Part shown: positions 51,464 through 60,344 of the stretch, piece after piece
Layout of the letters: each line of letters starts with the position of its first letter
How positions within the stretch are numbered: position 1 is the first letter of the stretch
Program-made: the position numbers and the translations under genes
Source of the DNA: Halobacillus litoralis
GTDB taxonomy: Bacteria; Bacillota; Bacilli; Bacillales; Halobacillaceae
Assembly: GCF_020524025.1 (NCBI RefSeq)
Contig: NZ_JAIVKN010000004.1
Span: 248,001-312,000 of the forward strand
Reading direction: 5' to 3'
Length of the DNA stretch: 64,000 bases
The notes under the pieces: model-generated
The model's input: only the letters and a program-made list of their open reading frames with translations
What the model was told of the DNA's origin: nothing
Databases searched by the model: none

Positions 51464-52594
51464 ATGTTGAGTCAGAATAAAAAAAGAGTAGTAATTAAAA
51501 TAGGGAGCAGCTCCCTGACAAGCATGCACGGAGAAATCAGTCGTCGTAAGTTAGAAAAATTAGTAGATGAAGTTGTTCAGTTAAAAGATGACGGCCACGA
51601 AGTTTTACTTGTATCTTCGGGAGCTGTTGCGGCAGGATACCGTAAGCTGGGATGTCTTGAGCGTCCAAGCACTCTTCCTGAAAAGCAAGCCGCAGCATCC
51701 ATTGGTCAAGGATTGTTAATGGAATCCTATTCTGACCTATTCTTATCTCATGGTTACATGGGATCCCAGATTCTCATTACCCGCAGTGACTTTTCAGATG
51801 AAGACCGCTACAACAATGCACGCAATACGATTAATGTCCTGCTTGAACGAGGAATTATTCCAATTGTGAACGAAAATGACACCATTACAATTGATCGTTT
51901 GAAATTCGGTGATAACGATACACTTTCTGCAAAAGTAGCCGGTCTTGTCGATGCAGATCAATTGATTATTCTCTCTGATATTGATGGTCTTTATGATGCG
52001 GATCCAAGGAAAGATGAGAATGCTAAGCTACTCGATAAAGTCCACGAAATTACTCCAGAAATTGAAGCCGCCGCTGGTGATCCAGGAAGTGCAGTCGGCA
52101 CGGGCGGAATGAAATCAAAAATTGATGCGTTCAAGATTTCCATGGCATCTGGTATTTCTTCTTTCCTAGGGAAAGCCAATACGCCGAATATTGTGTATGA
52201 TGCTGTTTATGGCAATGCCGTTGGAACGTACTTTGAAATAACAACAGACTCTGAGAACCTTGATCAGAAGAAACAATGGATCGCTTTTAACTCCGGTCCA
52301 GAAGGCGAAGTCATTATTGATCACCGTGCGAAAGAGTCTATTGTCGATATGAAAAACAGCCTGATGCCAATGAATGTCCATCATGTAAAAGGGCGTTTTG
52401 AGGAAGGTGCTGTTGTTCGTATTCATGACCTTTATGGCGAAGAAGTTGGTCTTGGAGTTGTGAATTATTCCTCTGAAAAGATGAAGGAAATGATCAGCCT
52501 GACAGAACCTGAATTAGAATCGTATGAGAAAGCAGCTATTGAACGTAAAGACTTTGTCTGCCACTTAGAAGTTTCCATGCCCGTAGGTGTTTAA
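51464..52594 (+). CDS. proJ: glutamate 5-kinase (ProJ/ProB)
   Basis: 376 residues. Phosphorylates glutamate to gamma-glutamyl phosphate. Amino-acid-kinase part: VVIKIGSSSL, LVSSGAVAAG, IVNENDTI, FGDNDTLSAKVAGLVDADQLIILSDIDGLYDADPR, GTGGMKSKI; then a C-terminal PUA domain (residues ~275-370). ATG 51464 follows CAGGAGTG. The osmotic paralogue name proJ is used because of operon order. Confidence 0.92.
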   Translation: MLSQNKKRVVIKIGSSSLTSMHGEISRRKLEKLVDEVVQLKDDGHEVLLVSSGAVAAGYRKLGCLERPSTLPEKQAAASIGQGLLMESYSDLFLSHGYMGSQILITRSDFSDEDRYNNARNTINVLLERGIIPIVNENDTITIDRLKFGDNDTLSAKVAGLVDADQLIILSDIDGLYDADPRKDENAKLLDKVHEITPEIEAAAGDPGSAVGTGGMKSKIDAFKISMASGISSFLGKANTPNIVYDAVYGNAVGTYFEITTDSENLDQKKQWIAFNSGPEGEVIIDHRAKESIVDMKNSLMPMNVHHVKGRFEEGAVVRIHDLYGEEVGLGVVNYSSEKMKEMISLTEPELESYEKAAIERKDFVCHLEVSMPVGV

Positions 52595-52614
52595 AATACT
52601 CAAGGAGGTCTTTG

Positions 52615-53877
52615 ATGACACTAACAACAAGTAATGTAAACGTTGAAGCACAAGCAATTGAAGCGAAAAAAGCATCCAAGAAGCTGATGATTCTATCCAA
52701 AGAAGAAAAAAACCAGGCGTTGATGCATTTAGCTGACGTACTTGAACGTGATTATGAAACGATTTTAGCAGCGAACGAAAAAGACTTGGCTAATGGTCGC
52801 GAGAAAGGTTTCACAGAAGCTTTTATGGATCGTCTTTCACTTTCTCAGGAACGAATTGCTGACTTTGCTCAAGGTCTGCGTGAAGTAGCAGAATTAGAAG
52901 ACCCGACAGGACAAGTGTTAAGTGACTGGACATTGGATAATGGTCTGCAAGTGGAAAAAGTGACAGTTCCACTCGGAGTCATTGGTATGATTTATGAAGC
53001 AAGACCAAATGTAACGGTTGATGCGACCGGACTTGCTCTGAAATCAGGGAATGCTATAGTACTCAAAGGTGGATCTTCTGCGATTAACTCAAACCAGGCG
53101 ATTGTTGAAGTGATGCACCGCGGATTAGAAGAGACAAAAATTCCTAAAGAATCTGTGCAGTTCATCGCATCTACAGATCGTGCAGCAACGAATGAACTCT
53201 TTACAATGAAAGAGCATATTGATGTGCTCATTCCACGCGGAGGAGGCAAGCTTATTCAGGCTGTAGTTGAAAATGCTACTGTTCCAGTTTTGGAAACAGG
53301 CGTAGGAAACTGCCACATTTATGTTGATAAAGAAGCGGATGTGCAAAAAGCCATTAATATTCTTGTCAATGCAAAAACTGATCGTCCAGCGGTTTGTAAC
53401 GCAGCAGAAACGCTTGTTGTCCACAAAGAATGGTTGAATCAGCATAAGGATGCCCTTATTGCTGCATTGGAGGAAAATCAGATTTCTGTGCATGGAGATG
53501 AGTATGTTCTAGAAATCATCCCGGGCTCTGTTCCTGCAAAAGAAGAAGACTGGGCTAATGAATACTTGAGCACAGATATTGCTGTAAAAGCTGTAGATGA
53601 TATTACAGATGCGATTGCTCATATTGAAACTTATGGGACAAAGCATTCCGAAGCCATTGTTACAGAAGACAAACAAGCTGCTGAGCAATTCTTTGCTCTT
53701 GTAGATGCAGCTGCTCTGTATCACAATGCATCCACAAGATTTACAGACGGAAGCGCGCTTGGATTCGGAGCGGAAATCGGAATTTCCACCCAGAAACTGC
53801 ATGCGCGTGGACCAATGGGGCTTCCAGCTCTGACAACTGTAAAGTTTCTTATGAAAGGTACCGGTCAAATCCGGTAA
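52615..53877 (+). CDS. proA: gamma-glutamyl phosphate reductase (ProA)
   Basis: 420 residues. Reduces gamma-glutamyl phosphate to glutamate semialdehyde. Motifs GVIGMIYEARPNVTVDATGLALKSGNAIVLKGG, DVLIPRGGGKLIQ, the catalytic Cys in AKTDRPAVCNAAETLVVH, and GLGFGAEIGISTQKLHARGPMGL. ATG 52615 lies behind AAGGAGGT. It completes the proline pathway with the two upstream genes. Confidence 0.94.
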   Translation: MTLTTSNVNVEAQAIEAKKASKKLMILSKEEKNQALMHLADVLERDYETILAANEKDLANGREKGFTEAFMDRLSLSQERIADFAQGLREVAELEDPTGQVLSDWTLDNGLQVEKVTVPLGVIGMIYEARPNVTVDATGLALKSGNAIVLKGGSSAINSNQAIVEVMHRGLEETKIPKESVQFIASTDRAATNELFTMKEHIDVLIPRGGGKLIQAVVENATVPVLETGVGNCHIYVDKEADVQKAINILVNAKTDRPAVCNAAETLVVHKEWLNQHKDALIAALEENQISVHGDEYVLEIIPGSVPAKEEDWANEYLSTDIAVKAVDDITDAIAHIETYGTKHSEAIVTEDKQAAEQFFALVDAAALYHNASTRFTDGSALGFGAEIGISTQKLHARGPMGLPALTTVKFLMKGTGQIR

Positions 53878-53892
53878 AAAGGCATAGATAGG

Positions 53893-53930
53893 AAAAAGGG
53901 AAACCCACAGATGACGGGTTTCCCTTTTTT
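53893..53930 (+). terminator. terminator of proHJA
   Basis: AAAAAGGGAAACCC, loop, GGGTTTCCCTTTTTT. Confidence 0.94.
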
Positions 53931-54073
53931 GTTAGAAAGGTTCTTTAACTGTCGGCAGACGGCCGACAATAGCGGGGAACCAACAGACATAGCACTGTTC
54001 GAATACATTTATCTTTTACAAAATATTCAAATTGGTATACGATGATCTAATATTTATCTTTAGGAGGGAATGT

Positions 54074-54850
54074 ATGAGACAGAATGAGGCGGTAGAAACA
54101 ATTACCAACAGTTTGAAGAATGACCGATTTGTTAAAGCTGTTTTTCTAAAGGGATCTATGGGGCGTGGGGAAGAGGATGAACACTCTGATGTAGATTTGT
54201 ATGTGCTGGTCGAGGAGCAGGATAAACAAGAGTTCCTACAAAACAGACAAAGACACCTGGAAAGTTACCAATCTCTTATCTTTTACGATGACATTTATAT
54301 TATAGCTCCCCAGATTATTGCGGTGTTTGAGAATTTGCTGCATGTCGACCTTTTCACGGTCACGGAGGAAGCTCTTATACATAAAGATTATATGAAAGTT
54401 TTGTATGATCCCGATCATTTGATGGAAAAGCATAAAGAGTTTCAAAACCTGAGTTTGTCTCAGGACGACTTCCTCTATGCCGTGGATGATGTCGCATTCT
54501 TTTTTCTGCAATACAAAAAGGCAGCGGATCGAGGGAATGATTTATGGGCAGTAAAAGTTGCGAATGACATTGGAGTGAATCTTGCAAAAGTACTGTTACA
54601 GATACATTGCCCGGAAAGAGCACAACTAGGGCTCAAAACAGTAGATCGTTCTCTGCCAGAGGAGGTGGCAGCTTCACTAAAAGAAGCGTATGCCTATCTC
54701 ACTATATATGAACATAAAAAAGGAATAAGGGTAATGGCTGAACTTGTGCAATTTCATTTGAACTGGCTGGAGGATGAGTGGGGAGACAACGATTACACAA
54801 TTCCCTTTCTTAAGAGAATGCTTGGAGAAATAAAAACCTGGAACACCTAA
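54074..54850 (+). CDS. nucleotidyltransferase-fold protein
   Basis: 258 residues. The N-terminal GS-x-DxD motif KGSMGRGEEDEHSDVDLYVLV is that of minimal/aminoglycoside-type nucleotidyltransferases; the remainder is helical and ends in a DUF-type C-terminal domain. Substrate unknown; it may be an aminoglycoside or lincosamide nucleotidyltransferase relative, but resistance cannot be claimed. ATG 54074 follows AGGAGGG; an in-frame start at 54032 has no site. Confidence 0.78.
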   Translation: MRQNEAVETITNSLKNDRFVKAVFLKGSMGRGEEDEHSDVDLYVLVEEQDKQEFLQNRQRHLESYQSLIFYDDIYIIAPQIIAVFENLLHVDLFTVTEEALIHKDYMKVLYDPDHLMEKHKEFQNLSLSQDDFLYAVDDVAFFFLQYKKAADRGNDLWAVKVANDIGVNLAKVLLQIHCPERAQLGLKTVDRSLPEEVAASLKEAYAYLTIYEHKKGIRVMAELVQFHLNWLEDEWGDNDYTIPFLKRMLGEIKTWNT

Positions 54851-54870
54851 AAAAGGTATTCCAGGTTTTT
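54832..54870. terminator. bidirectional terminator
   Basis: AAAAACCTGGAACACCT against AGGTATTCCAGGTTTTT, overlapping the end of the nucleotidyltransferase gene and serving the convergent RsbR gene too. Confidence 0.88.
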
Positions 54871-55705
54871 AAAAGGTTTGTCCAGACATGGCTTGTGAGA
54901 GAGTTGCTGTTGTACTAACGTGACTAAAATCCACACCCAGGGATACAGCGGTGTGAGCAATTTCAGGTCTTATGCCGACAACAGTGGCCGAAACTCCAAT
55001 TAATCGCAAACTGTCTATCAATTGGAAGATTTGCTGGGCGACCATGGTATCTACTAAATAGACACCGGACAAATCTATGTAAATAGAGTCGACATCCTGT
55101 TCTGTACATTTCTTTAGTGTGTTTTCCAAAATAGAAGTTGCGCGTTCAGTATCAATGTTTCCAACCAGAGGAAGTAAAGCCTGGTCATTCGATAGTTGAA
55201 TGAGCGGCGAACTTAATTCGTTAATGGTAGATCGCTGTTCTTCAATTTGTTTATTGATTTGACTGCTTTTTTCTTTCCCCACTTTATACATGATTTGATC
55301 AAAAGCCTCTATTAACAGACGGGTCCATTTTTCTTCTCTTTCCCGTGATATATCGATGTCTTCTTTATCGATAAACTCTTTTAGGTAATCCAAATATTGA
55401 CCACGGACACGCATGAACTCCCGCATAATTTCATGGGTGGGGGTTTCTAAATGGTGCGGATCACTGCTGATTTCCATTATCCAATCATTCATATGTGAAA
55501 TAAAATCTTCATTATCGAGGATGAAGATTTGTGATAGGTGCTCATGAAAAGCATAGTTTTGAGACTTCAAATTAATAATTGTGTCTAGATCCTTTGAGGC
55601 ATAAACTCCGGAAACGGTGTTTTGGTTTAGAGAGTTGTACCATTCTTCAGTGAGGACGGAAGCTTTTTCTAATAAGAATTTTTGAAATGCCCTGTTCGCT
55701 TTCAT
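54869..55705 (-). CDS. RsbR-type stressosome protein, canonical
   Basis: 278 residues: globin-like N-terminal domain (1-150), linker helix (EKSSQINKQIEEQRSTINELSSPLIQLS) and C-terminal STAS. The phosphorylated Thr is present in YIDLSGVYLVDTMVA and the second Thr in RPEIAHTAVSL. With RsbS and RsbT it forms the stressosome that feeds sigma-B; those genes are outside this window. It is the most canonical of three RsbR-like proteins here. Confidence 0.87.
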   Translation of the reverse strand: MKANRAFQKFLLEKASVLTEEWYNSLNQNTVSGVYASKDLDTIINLKSQNYAFHEHLSQIFILDNEDFISHMNDWIMEISSDPHHLETPTHEIMREFMRVRGQYLDYLKEFIDKEDIDISREREEKWTRLLIEAFDQIMYKVGKEKSSQINKQIEEQRSTINELSSPLIQLSNDQALLPLVGNIDTERATSILENTLKKCTEQDVDSIYIDLSGVYLVDTMVAQQIFQLIDSLRLIGVSATVVGIRPEIAHTAVSLGVDFSHVSTTATLSQAMSGQTF

Positions 55706-55821
55706 TTTGCAAGCTCCTCTCTATATATGAGCCTCTTTTAAAAAAGGGAGAGATTCATTAGTTCTCTCTATTATAAAGGGTAAATCAATTCATTACCATC
55801 TTAAAAGGAGAGAACAAGAAA

Positions 55822-55852
55822 AGAAACCAAACTGCAGTACACACTTTGGTTC
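55822..55852 (-). terminator. terminator of the coat gene
   Basis: Minus strand GGAACCAAA, 13-nt loop, TTTGGTTTC then CTTTTCTT. Confidence 0.7.
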
Positions 55853-55881
55853 CTGGTAACACAGACTTTGAACAGCATTTT

Positions 55882-56385
55882 TTACAAATCAGCTTCTGTA
55901 AGCCTTGTGGGAGTGGTTGTACCAAGACAACTAATCCCGCAAAAACAGTCAAGGTCTACAGTGATACAGATTCCCGTAGACTTAAAGCCTGTAGCTCCAT
56001 CAATAAAGTGACAGACGTTGCCTTTATTTTTGTGAGAATCACACGGTGCTTGTCTTTCTGCTTTTAATAGTTCCAGTTTGACGCAGTGGCTGCTTCCATC
56101 GACAAACTTTTTCGCTTTAAACACGGGTGATTCTATGCAGTGGATGGTTCCGTTTACGTGTTTGACGCCGCTGGCTACGAATGGTTTACAATCTTTGCAG
56201 TACAAAACAAAAGGAATAGTCGTATCCCCGTTCCCATTTTGTGCAGGTGATAAAAGCTCACGAATGGAACGTTCACAGCTTACATTACAACCATGATTGC
56301 GGGCCGCGACTTCATTTTGTGCTTTAACAATTGCCTTTACGACATCTCGTACACATCTGCCGTCTCTTGAATGACATGAACACAT
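55882..56385 (-). CDS. CotY/CotZ/ExsY-type spore coat protein
   Basis: 167 residues with about a dozen Cys (MCSCHSRDGRCVRDVVKAI, HGCNVSCERS, LYCKDCKPF, CFCGISCLG), which cross-link by disulfides in the crust or exosporium of spores. The VRDVVKAIVKAQ segment is characteristic. RBS AAAGGAGAG. On the minus strand 56424-56417 reads CATAAGAT, the sigma-K -10 pattern CATANNNT, consistent with mother-cell expression. Confidence 0.85.
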   Translation of the reverse strand: MCSCHSRDGRCVRDVVKAIVKAQNEVAARNHGCNVSCERSIRELLSPAQNGNGDTTIPFVLYCKDCKPFVASGVKHVNGTIHCIESPVFKAKKFVDGSSHCVKLELLKAERQAPCDSHKNKGNVCHFIDGATGFKSTGICITVDLDCFCGISCLGTTTPTRLTEADL

Positions 56386-56613
56386 TTTAATCTCTCCTTT
56401 CCACGTTATTCCTTATATCTTATGGAAATCTCTTAAATATGCTTGTATAAACGTCTAATATATTTCTTTACTTTAAAGTTTTTTAGATAAGTAGATAGAA
56501 GTATGGGGCATTGGCCAAGGCAATAGGTTAGAAACAGCGTAGAATATAGGACCCGGAGTTTCAAAATCTTCAATGGGCATGGCTGACCACGCCATAAATA
56601 TTTTCCTGCGGCT

Positions 56614-56645
56614 GGATGTCAGCGTACACTGGCATCCATTTTTAT
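56614..56645 (+). terminator. terminator of an unknown transcript
   Basis: GGATGTCAG, CGTACA, CTGGCATCC, then ATTTTTATTT. Confidence 0.7.
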
Positions 56646-56796
56646 TTAAGATGTTTATTCACGTTCATCATCAGGACAGAAACCGCAGAATTGAGTTTTG
56701 AGTAACCCTGTTCCTCAGAACATAATCGACTCCAGGATGTAAAAGTACAATTTAATCAAAACAGCATGGATTTGGTCACCTGAATTTGATTAAAAA

Positions 56797-56814
56797 TGAA
56801 TGTCTGTTCATTAT
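56797..56814. promoter_or_regulatory. FadR-like box
   Basis: TGAATGTCTGTTCATTAT agrees with 14 of 18 positions of the Bacillus FadR consensus TGAATGAMTANTCATTCA (as I recall it); within it AATGAA-N6-TTCATT is a perfect dyad. It lies just above the -35 at 56819. Confidence 0.55.
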
Positions 56815-56818
56815 GCAG

Positions 56819-56847
56819 TTGAATTTTCAGAATAATACATATACAAT
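56819..56847 (+). promoter_or_regulatory. sigma-A promoter of the fatty-acid operon
   Basis: TTGAAT (56819) and TACAAT (56842) with the ideal 17-nt spacer; start near 56854. Confidence 0.7.
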
Positions 56848-56852
56848 AATTA

Positions 56853-56874
56853 ACATACCTACCGTTTAGTATGT
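56853..56874. promoter_or_regulatory. TetR-type operator on the start site
   Basis: A 22-nt imperfect palindrome beginning ACATACC and ending GTATGT (8 of 11 half-site bases pair). It overlaps the predicted +1, as a repressor site would. No TetR gene lies in the window. Confidence 0.55.
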
Positions 56875-57148
56875 AACCGTGTAAATGATAGAAATGATAT
56901 TCTTACTTTTCATATGCTGGGAAACAAAGTGAGTGAAAGGACTGGTCGTAAACATAAAACTACTGATTTTTGTAAGCGTGTACATAGGTGGTTTATCCTC
57001 TCAATCTCTAATCTATTAAAAAGACCGTGAACATCCTGATGGAGTGGTGATGCTTTTGTGTGTGCAGATAAGTGCGTACATGTCAGGTGATCATGTTGAG
57101 ATCATTCGAAAAAGGAAGTTAAAACTATTAAATAAGGGGGGGGAGAAT

Positions 57149-57928
57149 GTGCATGTAAATGATTTATTTGATTTGTCGGGGAAGACCGCTTTAGTTACAG
57201 GAGGAGGAAGAGGATTAGGAGAACAAATGGCAGAAGGGTTGGCTGAAGCAGGAGCAAATGTTGTCGTCTGCTCAAGAAAGAAGGAAGCTTGTGAACGAGT
57301 GGCTCTCCGCTTAGAAAAGGATCTAGGTGTTCAAACTCTGGCATCAGCCTGTGATGTGACAAAAATCGATGAAGTTGAGGAAGTCGTTCAAGAAAACCTT
57401 CGTCGTTTAGGAACCATTGATATTCTTGTGAATAACAGCGGAGCAACCTGGGGGGCACCGACACTCAAGATGCCGCTGGAAGCGTTCCAAAAAGTGATGA
57501 ATGTTAATGTAACCGGTACTTTTTTAATGTCGCAGAAGGTTGGAGAAGTCATGGTTAATCAACATTCAGGAAAAATAATTAATATCGCTTCTATTGCCGG
57601 TTTAGGAGGGGCGGATTCTCGTCTTATGGAAACAATCGGTTACAATGCGAGCAAAGGAGCTGTTATCACATTGACAAAGGATCTAGCTGTCAAATGGGGG
57701 AGCAGCAACATTCATGTAAATGCCCTGGCCCCTGGGTTCTTTCCTACAAAGATGTCCAACGGCGTATTAGAACAGGGTGGAGACTTTATATTGGACCGAA
57801 CGCCCTTAGGCCGCTTCGGTTCAGAAAAAGATTTAAAGGGAGCCGCTGTTTTTCTAGCTTCTAAAGCATCTGACTTTGTTACAGGAGAGGTTCTTGTTGT
57901 TGATGGGGGTATGCACGCATCCTGTTAA
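57149..57928 (+). CDS. short-chain dehydrogenase/reductase, first gene of the operon
   Basis: 259 residues. VTGGGRGLGEQMAEGLAEAG for NAD(P), NNSGATWG, and NIASIAGLGG...GYNASKGA for Ser-Tyr-Lys. Close to the 3-oxoacyl/gluconate 5-dehydrogenase groups; probably handles a hydroxy- or oxo-acyl-CoA. GTG 57149 is chosen as it gives the family start MHVNDLFDLSGK and lies by GGGGGGGGAG; further upstream codons lack a site. Followed after 60 nt by a 3-hydroxyacyl-CoA dehydrogenase gene. Confidence 0.8.
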   Translation: MHVNDLFDLSGKTALVTGGGRGLGEQMAEGLAEAGANVVVCSRKKEACERVALRLEKDLGVQTLASACDVTKIDEVEEVVQENLRRLGTIDILVNNSGATWGAPTLKMPLEAFQKVMNVNVTGTFLMSQKVGEVMVNQHSGKIINIASIAGLGGADSRLMETIGYNASKGAVITLTKDLAVKWGSSNIHVNALAPGFFPTKMSNGVLEQGGDFILDRTPLGRFGSEKDLKGAAVFLASKASDFVTGEVLVVDGGMHASC

Positions 57929-57988
57929 AGGAAAAAACGTGAAGAGCTTTATATGAGAAGTTGGCGAGAAGAATAAAGGAGGGTTTTT

Positions 57989-58861
57989 ATGGGAGTGAAA
58001 AAACTAGCAGTGATAGGCGCGGGTAGTATGGGGCATCAGATAGCCATGTTAGGTTCTTTAGCCGGCTACGAAACGACCATACAGGATATTAGTCCTGATT
58101 CGCTTCAAATTGCAAAATCTAAACTTTCTAAAATCATGGATAAATGGGTGGTAAAGGATAAGATTACAAGCGATGTGCGTGACCTTGCTTTTGAACGACT
58201 TCATTTCACCACGGACTTAAAAGAAGCAGCCGGGGATGCGGATCTGATTATTGAAGCTGTGGTTGAGAAATTGAGTGTGAAGCGGGAAGTATTTGCGGAT
58301 CTGGATAAGTTTGCACCCTCTCATACTGTCCTGGCCACTAATTCCTCTACAATTGTCAGCTCCTTAATTGCCGATGTGACATCCAGACCTGAGAAGGTAT
58401 GCAATATGCACTTCTTCTTCCCGCCTTTAATTATGGATTGTGTTGAAGTAGTAAAAGGGGAGCATACATCTGAGGCAACCGCTTCTTTGGCCATGGAAGT
58501 ATGCGGGGAAATGAATAGAACAGCGGTGCTGCTAGAAAAAGAGATTTCCGGCTTTATTGCAAACCGCATCCTCTTCGCTATCCAAAAGGAGGCCATGAGT
58601 TTGTATGAAGGGGGATATGCGGACTATAAGGATATAGACGTTATTGTTAAGAAGGCACTTAACCATCCTATTGGTCCTTTTGAGTTGATGGATCTATCAG
58701 GTATTGATGTCGGTTATTATGTTATGCAGCAGCAATTCGAAGAAACAGGGGATCCAAAGGACCGCCCATCAAAAACGTTAACGGAAAAAATGGAAGCTGG
58801 CGAATTAGGTCGTAAAACAGGCAGAGGTTTTTATACGTATGATACGCCGGTGAAAAACTAA
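57989..58861 (+). CDS. 3-hydroxyacyl-CoA dehydrogenase family protein
   Basis: 290 residues. NAD fold IGAGSMGHQIAMLGSLAG, catalytic pair region NSSTIVSSL and NMHFFFPPLIMDCVEV, GFIANRILFAI, NHPIGPFELMDLSGIDVGY, GRKTGRGFYTYD. In typical enzymes the His is followed by F-F-N-P; here the Asn is replaced by Phe (HFFFPP), which may alter the active site or substrate. RBS AAGGAGG. The position in the operon suggests beta-oxidation step 3. Confidence 0.87.
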   Translation: MGVKKLAVIGAGSMGHQIAMLGSLAGYETTIQDISPDSLQIAKSKLSKIMDKWVVKDKITSDVRDLAFERLHFTTDLKEAAGDADLIIEAVVEKLSVKREVFADLDKFAPSHTVLATNSSTIVSSLIADVTSRPEKVCNMHFFFPPLIMDCVEVVKGEHTSEATASLAMEVCGEMNRTAVLLEKEISGFIANRILFAIQKEAMSLYEGGYADYKDIDVIVKKALNHPIGPFELMDLSGIDVGYYVMQQQFEETGDPKDRPSKTLTEKMEAGELGRKTGRGFYTYDTPVKN

Positions 58862-58874
58862 GGGGGACTACCTG

Positions 58875-59273
58875 ATGCATGAGATTGAAGTGAATGTTCG
58901 TTTTTGTGAGACAGATTTGTTAGGCCATGTGAATAATAGTAATTTCTTCATTTATATGGAAGATGCGCGCATTCGTTTCTTCCAGGATTTAAATCTTGTA
59001 GAGAAAGATTGGAATTTTATTATGGCTTCAGCCAAATGTGATTTCATTAAGCAGGTCTATTACAATCAAACCTTAAAAATCAGAAACAACGTCTCAAAAA
59101 TCGGAAATTCCAGCTTTCATTTAGAGCAGCGAATGTTTGAAGAGCAAACTGGTGAGCTTGTAGCAAAAGGGGAGTCTGTAATTGTTCAATTTGATTTTGA
59201 GGAGCAGAAAAGTAAACCGCTCACACCCGAAATGAAGGAAAACTTGCAGTCCTATCAATTGGTTGTTAAATAG
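58875..59273 (+). CDS. 4HBT-type acyl-CoA thioesterase
   Basis: 132 residues, hotdog fold. VRFCETDLLGHVNNSNFFIYMEDARIRF holds the Asp and His-Val-Asn-Asn region of 4-hydroxybenzoyl-CoA thioesterase-like enzymes. It may release free acids or unwanted CoA esters. The start is 14 nt after the dehydrogenase stop, so it is cotranscribed. Confidence 0.85.
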   Translation: MHEIEVNVRFCETDLLGHVNNSNFFIYMEDARIRFFQDLNLVEKDWNFIMASAKCDFIKQVYYNQTLKIRNNVSKIGNSSFHLEQRMFEEQTGELVAKGESVIVQFDFEEQKSKPLTPEMKENLQSYQLVVK

Positions 59274-59282
59274 GGGGTTGTC

Positions 59283-60344
59283 ATGACTTATACGAAAGAT
59301 ACTCAATCTGTCCGCAAAGGGGAAGAACTTAATGAAAGGGATATCCTTTCATTCTTAAAGGAAAACCTTGACGTCCCAACGGGCGAACTCGTCATCAGGC
59401 AGTTTGGTGCAGGGCATTCAAATTTGACTTATGAACTTAACGTCGGAGGTAAGTGGAAGGCTGTGCTGCGTAGACCACCAATGGGACCTGTCGCCCCAAA
59501 AGCACACGATATGGAGCGGGAATATAAAGTGTTAAGCGCATTGCATCCATTTTATTCACTGGCTCCCAAACCATTAATCTATGACTCGGGAGACGTCCTT
59601 GGGGTTCCTTTTTTTGTAATGGAAAGAAGAGAAGGGATCGTTTATGACCAGCAATTTCCCGAAGGAGTCGAACCTTCAGCTGAGCTGGGGAGAGAGATTT
59701 CTGAAACCATGGTTAATCGCCTTGTAGATCTTCATAGTATCGACTATAAGCAGACTTCTCTGGTGAATATGGTTAAACCAGAAGGATTCATGGAACGCCA
59801 GGTGCATGGTTGGATAAAACGATATGACAGAGCACGAACGGATGATGTTGTTTCAGGAGAACGACTGAAGAAATGGCTTTCCAGTCACATTCCATCATCT
59901 AACCATGCTTCTATTATTCATTATGATTACAAGTTGAATAATGCTATGTTCAGCAGAGAACACCCTTCTAAGATGGTGGGGCTGTTTGATTGGGAGATGA
60001 CAACGGTAGGAGACCCTCTTGCAGACCTAGGAGCAGCCATGAGCTATTGGATTGAAGCGGACGATCCATCCTTGCTTCAGCATGGTCTTGGAAAAGAACC
60101 GCTCACCATAAATGAGGGATTCTATACAAGGGAGCAATTTATTCAGGCTTATGCAGAGAGAAGTGGGCGTGATATACAGGATATCCATGTGTATTTAACT
60201 TTTGCATACTTTAAGCTGGCTGGGATTATTCAGCAGATTTATTACCGTTATAAACAAGGACAGACAGAGGATCCACGATTCTCACAAATGAATAAGTTCG
60301 TAAATAACTTAATCCAGCATGCAGAAGAGACGGCCGGTCTATGA
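59283..60344 (+). CDS. APH-type phosphotransferase (ACAD10/11-kinase or LvaA-like)
   Basis: 353 residues. Kinase fold of the aminoglycoside phosphotransferase family: GAGHSNLTYELNVGGKWKAVLRRPP (nucleotide side), IIHYDYKLNNAMF (catalytic Asp and Asn) and GLFDWEMTTVGDPLADLG (metal Asp). Relatives fused to or beside acyl-CoA dehydrogenases phosphorylate the 4-hydroxy group of hydroxyacyl-CoA (LvaA in levulinate catabolism; ACAD10/11 in animals). Its stop overlaps the next start by ATGA, so it is translationally coupled to the phosphatase-like gene. Activity here is inferred. Confidence 0.82.
   Translation: MTYTKDTQSVRKGEELNERDILSFLKENLDVPTGELVIRQFGAGHSNLTYELNVGGKWKAVLRRPPMGPVAPKAHDMEREYKVLSALHPFYSLAPKPLIYDSGDVLGVPFFVMERREGIVYDQQFPEGVEPSAELGREISETMVNRLVDLHSIDYKQTSLVNMVKPEGFMERQVHGWIKRYDRARTDDVVSGERLKKWLSSHIPSSNHASIIHYDYKLNNAMFSREHPSKMVGLFDWEMTTVGDPLADLGAAMSYWIEADDPSLLQHGLGKEPLTINEGFYTREQFIQAYAERSGRDIQDIHVYLTFAYFKLAGIIQQIYYRYKQGQTEDPRFSQMNKFVNNLIQHAEETAGL

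Larger units (their letters stand above)
56386..57148 (+). other. 760-nt gap with RNA-like hairpins, then the promoter of the 57-64 kb operon
   Basis: First half: hairpins GGCATGG/CCACGCC (56577-56593) and a terminator at 56614-56645, with no reading frame of note: possible small RNA. Second half: FadR-like box, sigma-A promoter, TetR-like dyad, then a ~295-nt leader before the first gene. Confidence 0.5.

Noticed and set aside
54074-54850. Antibiotic resistance nucleotidyltransferase
   Set aside because: The GS-x-DxD motif only shows the fold; there is no match to a specific resistance enzyme that I can support by eye.
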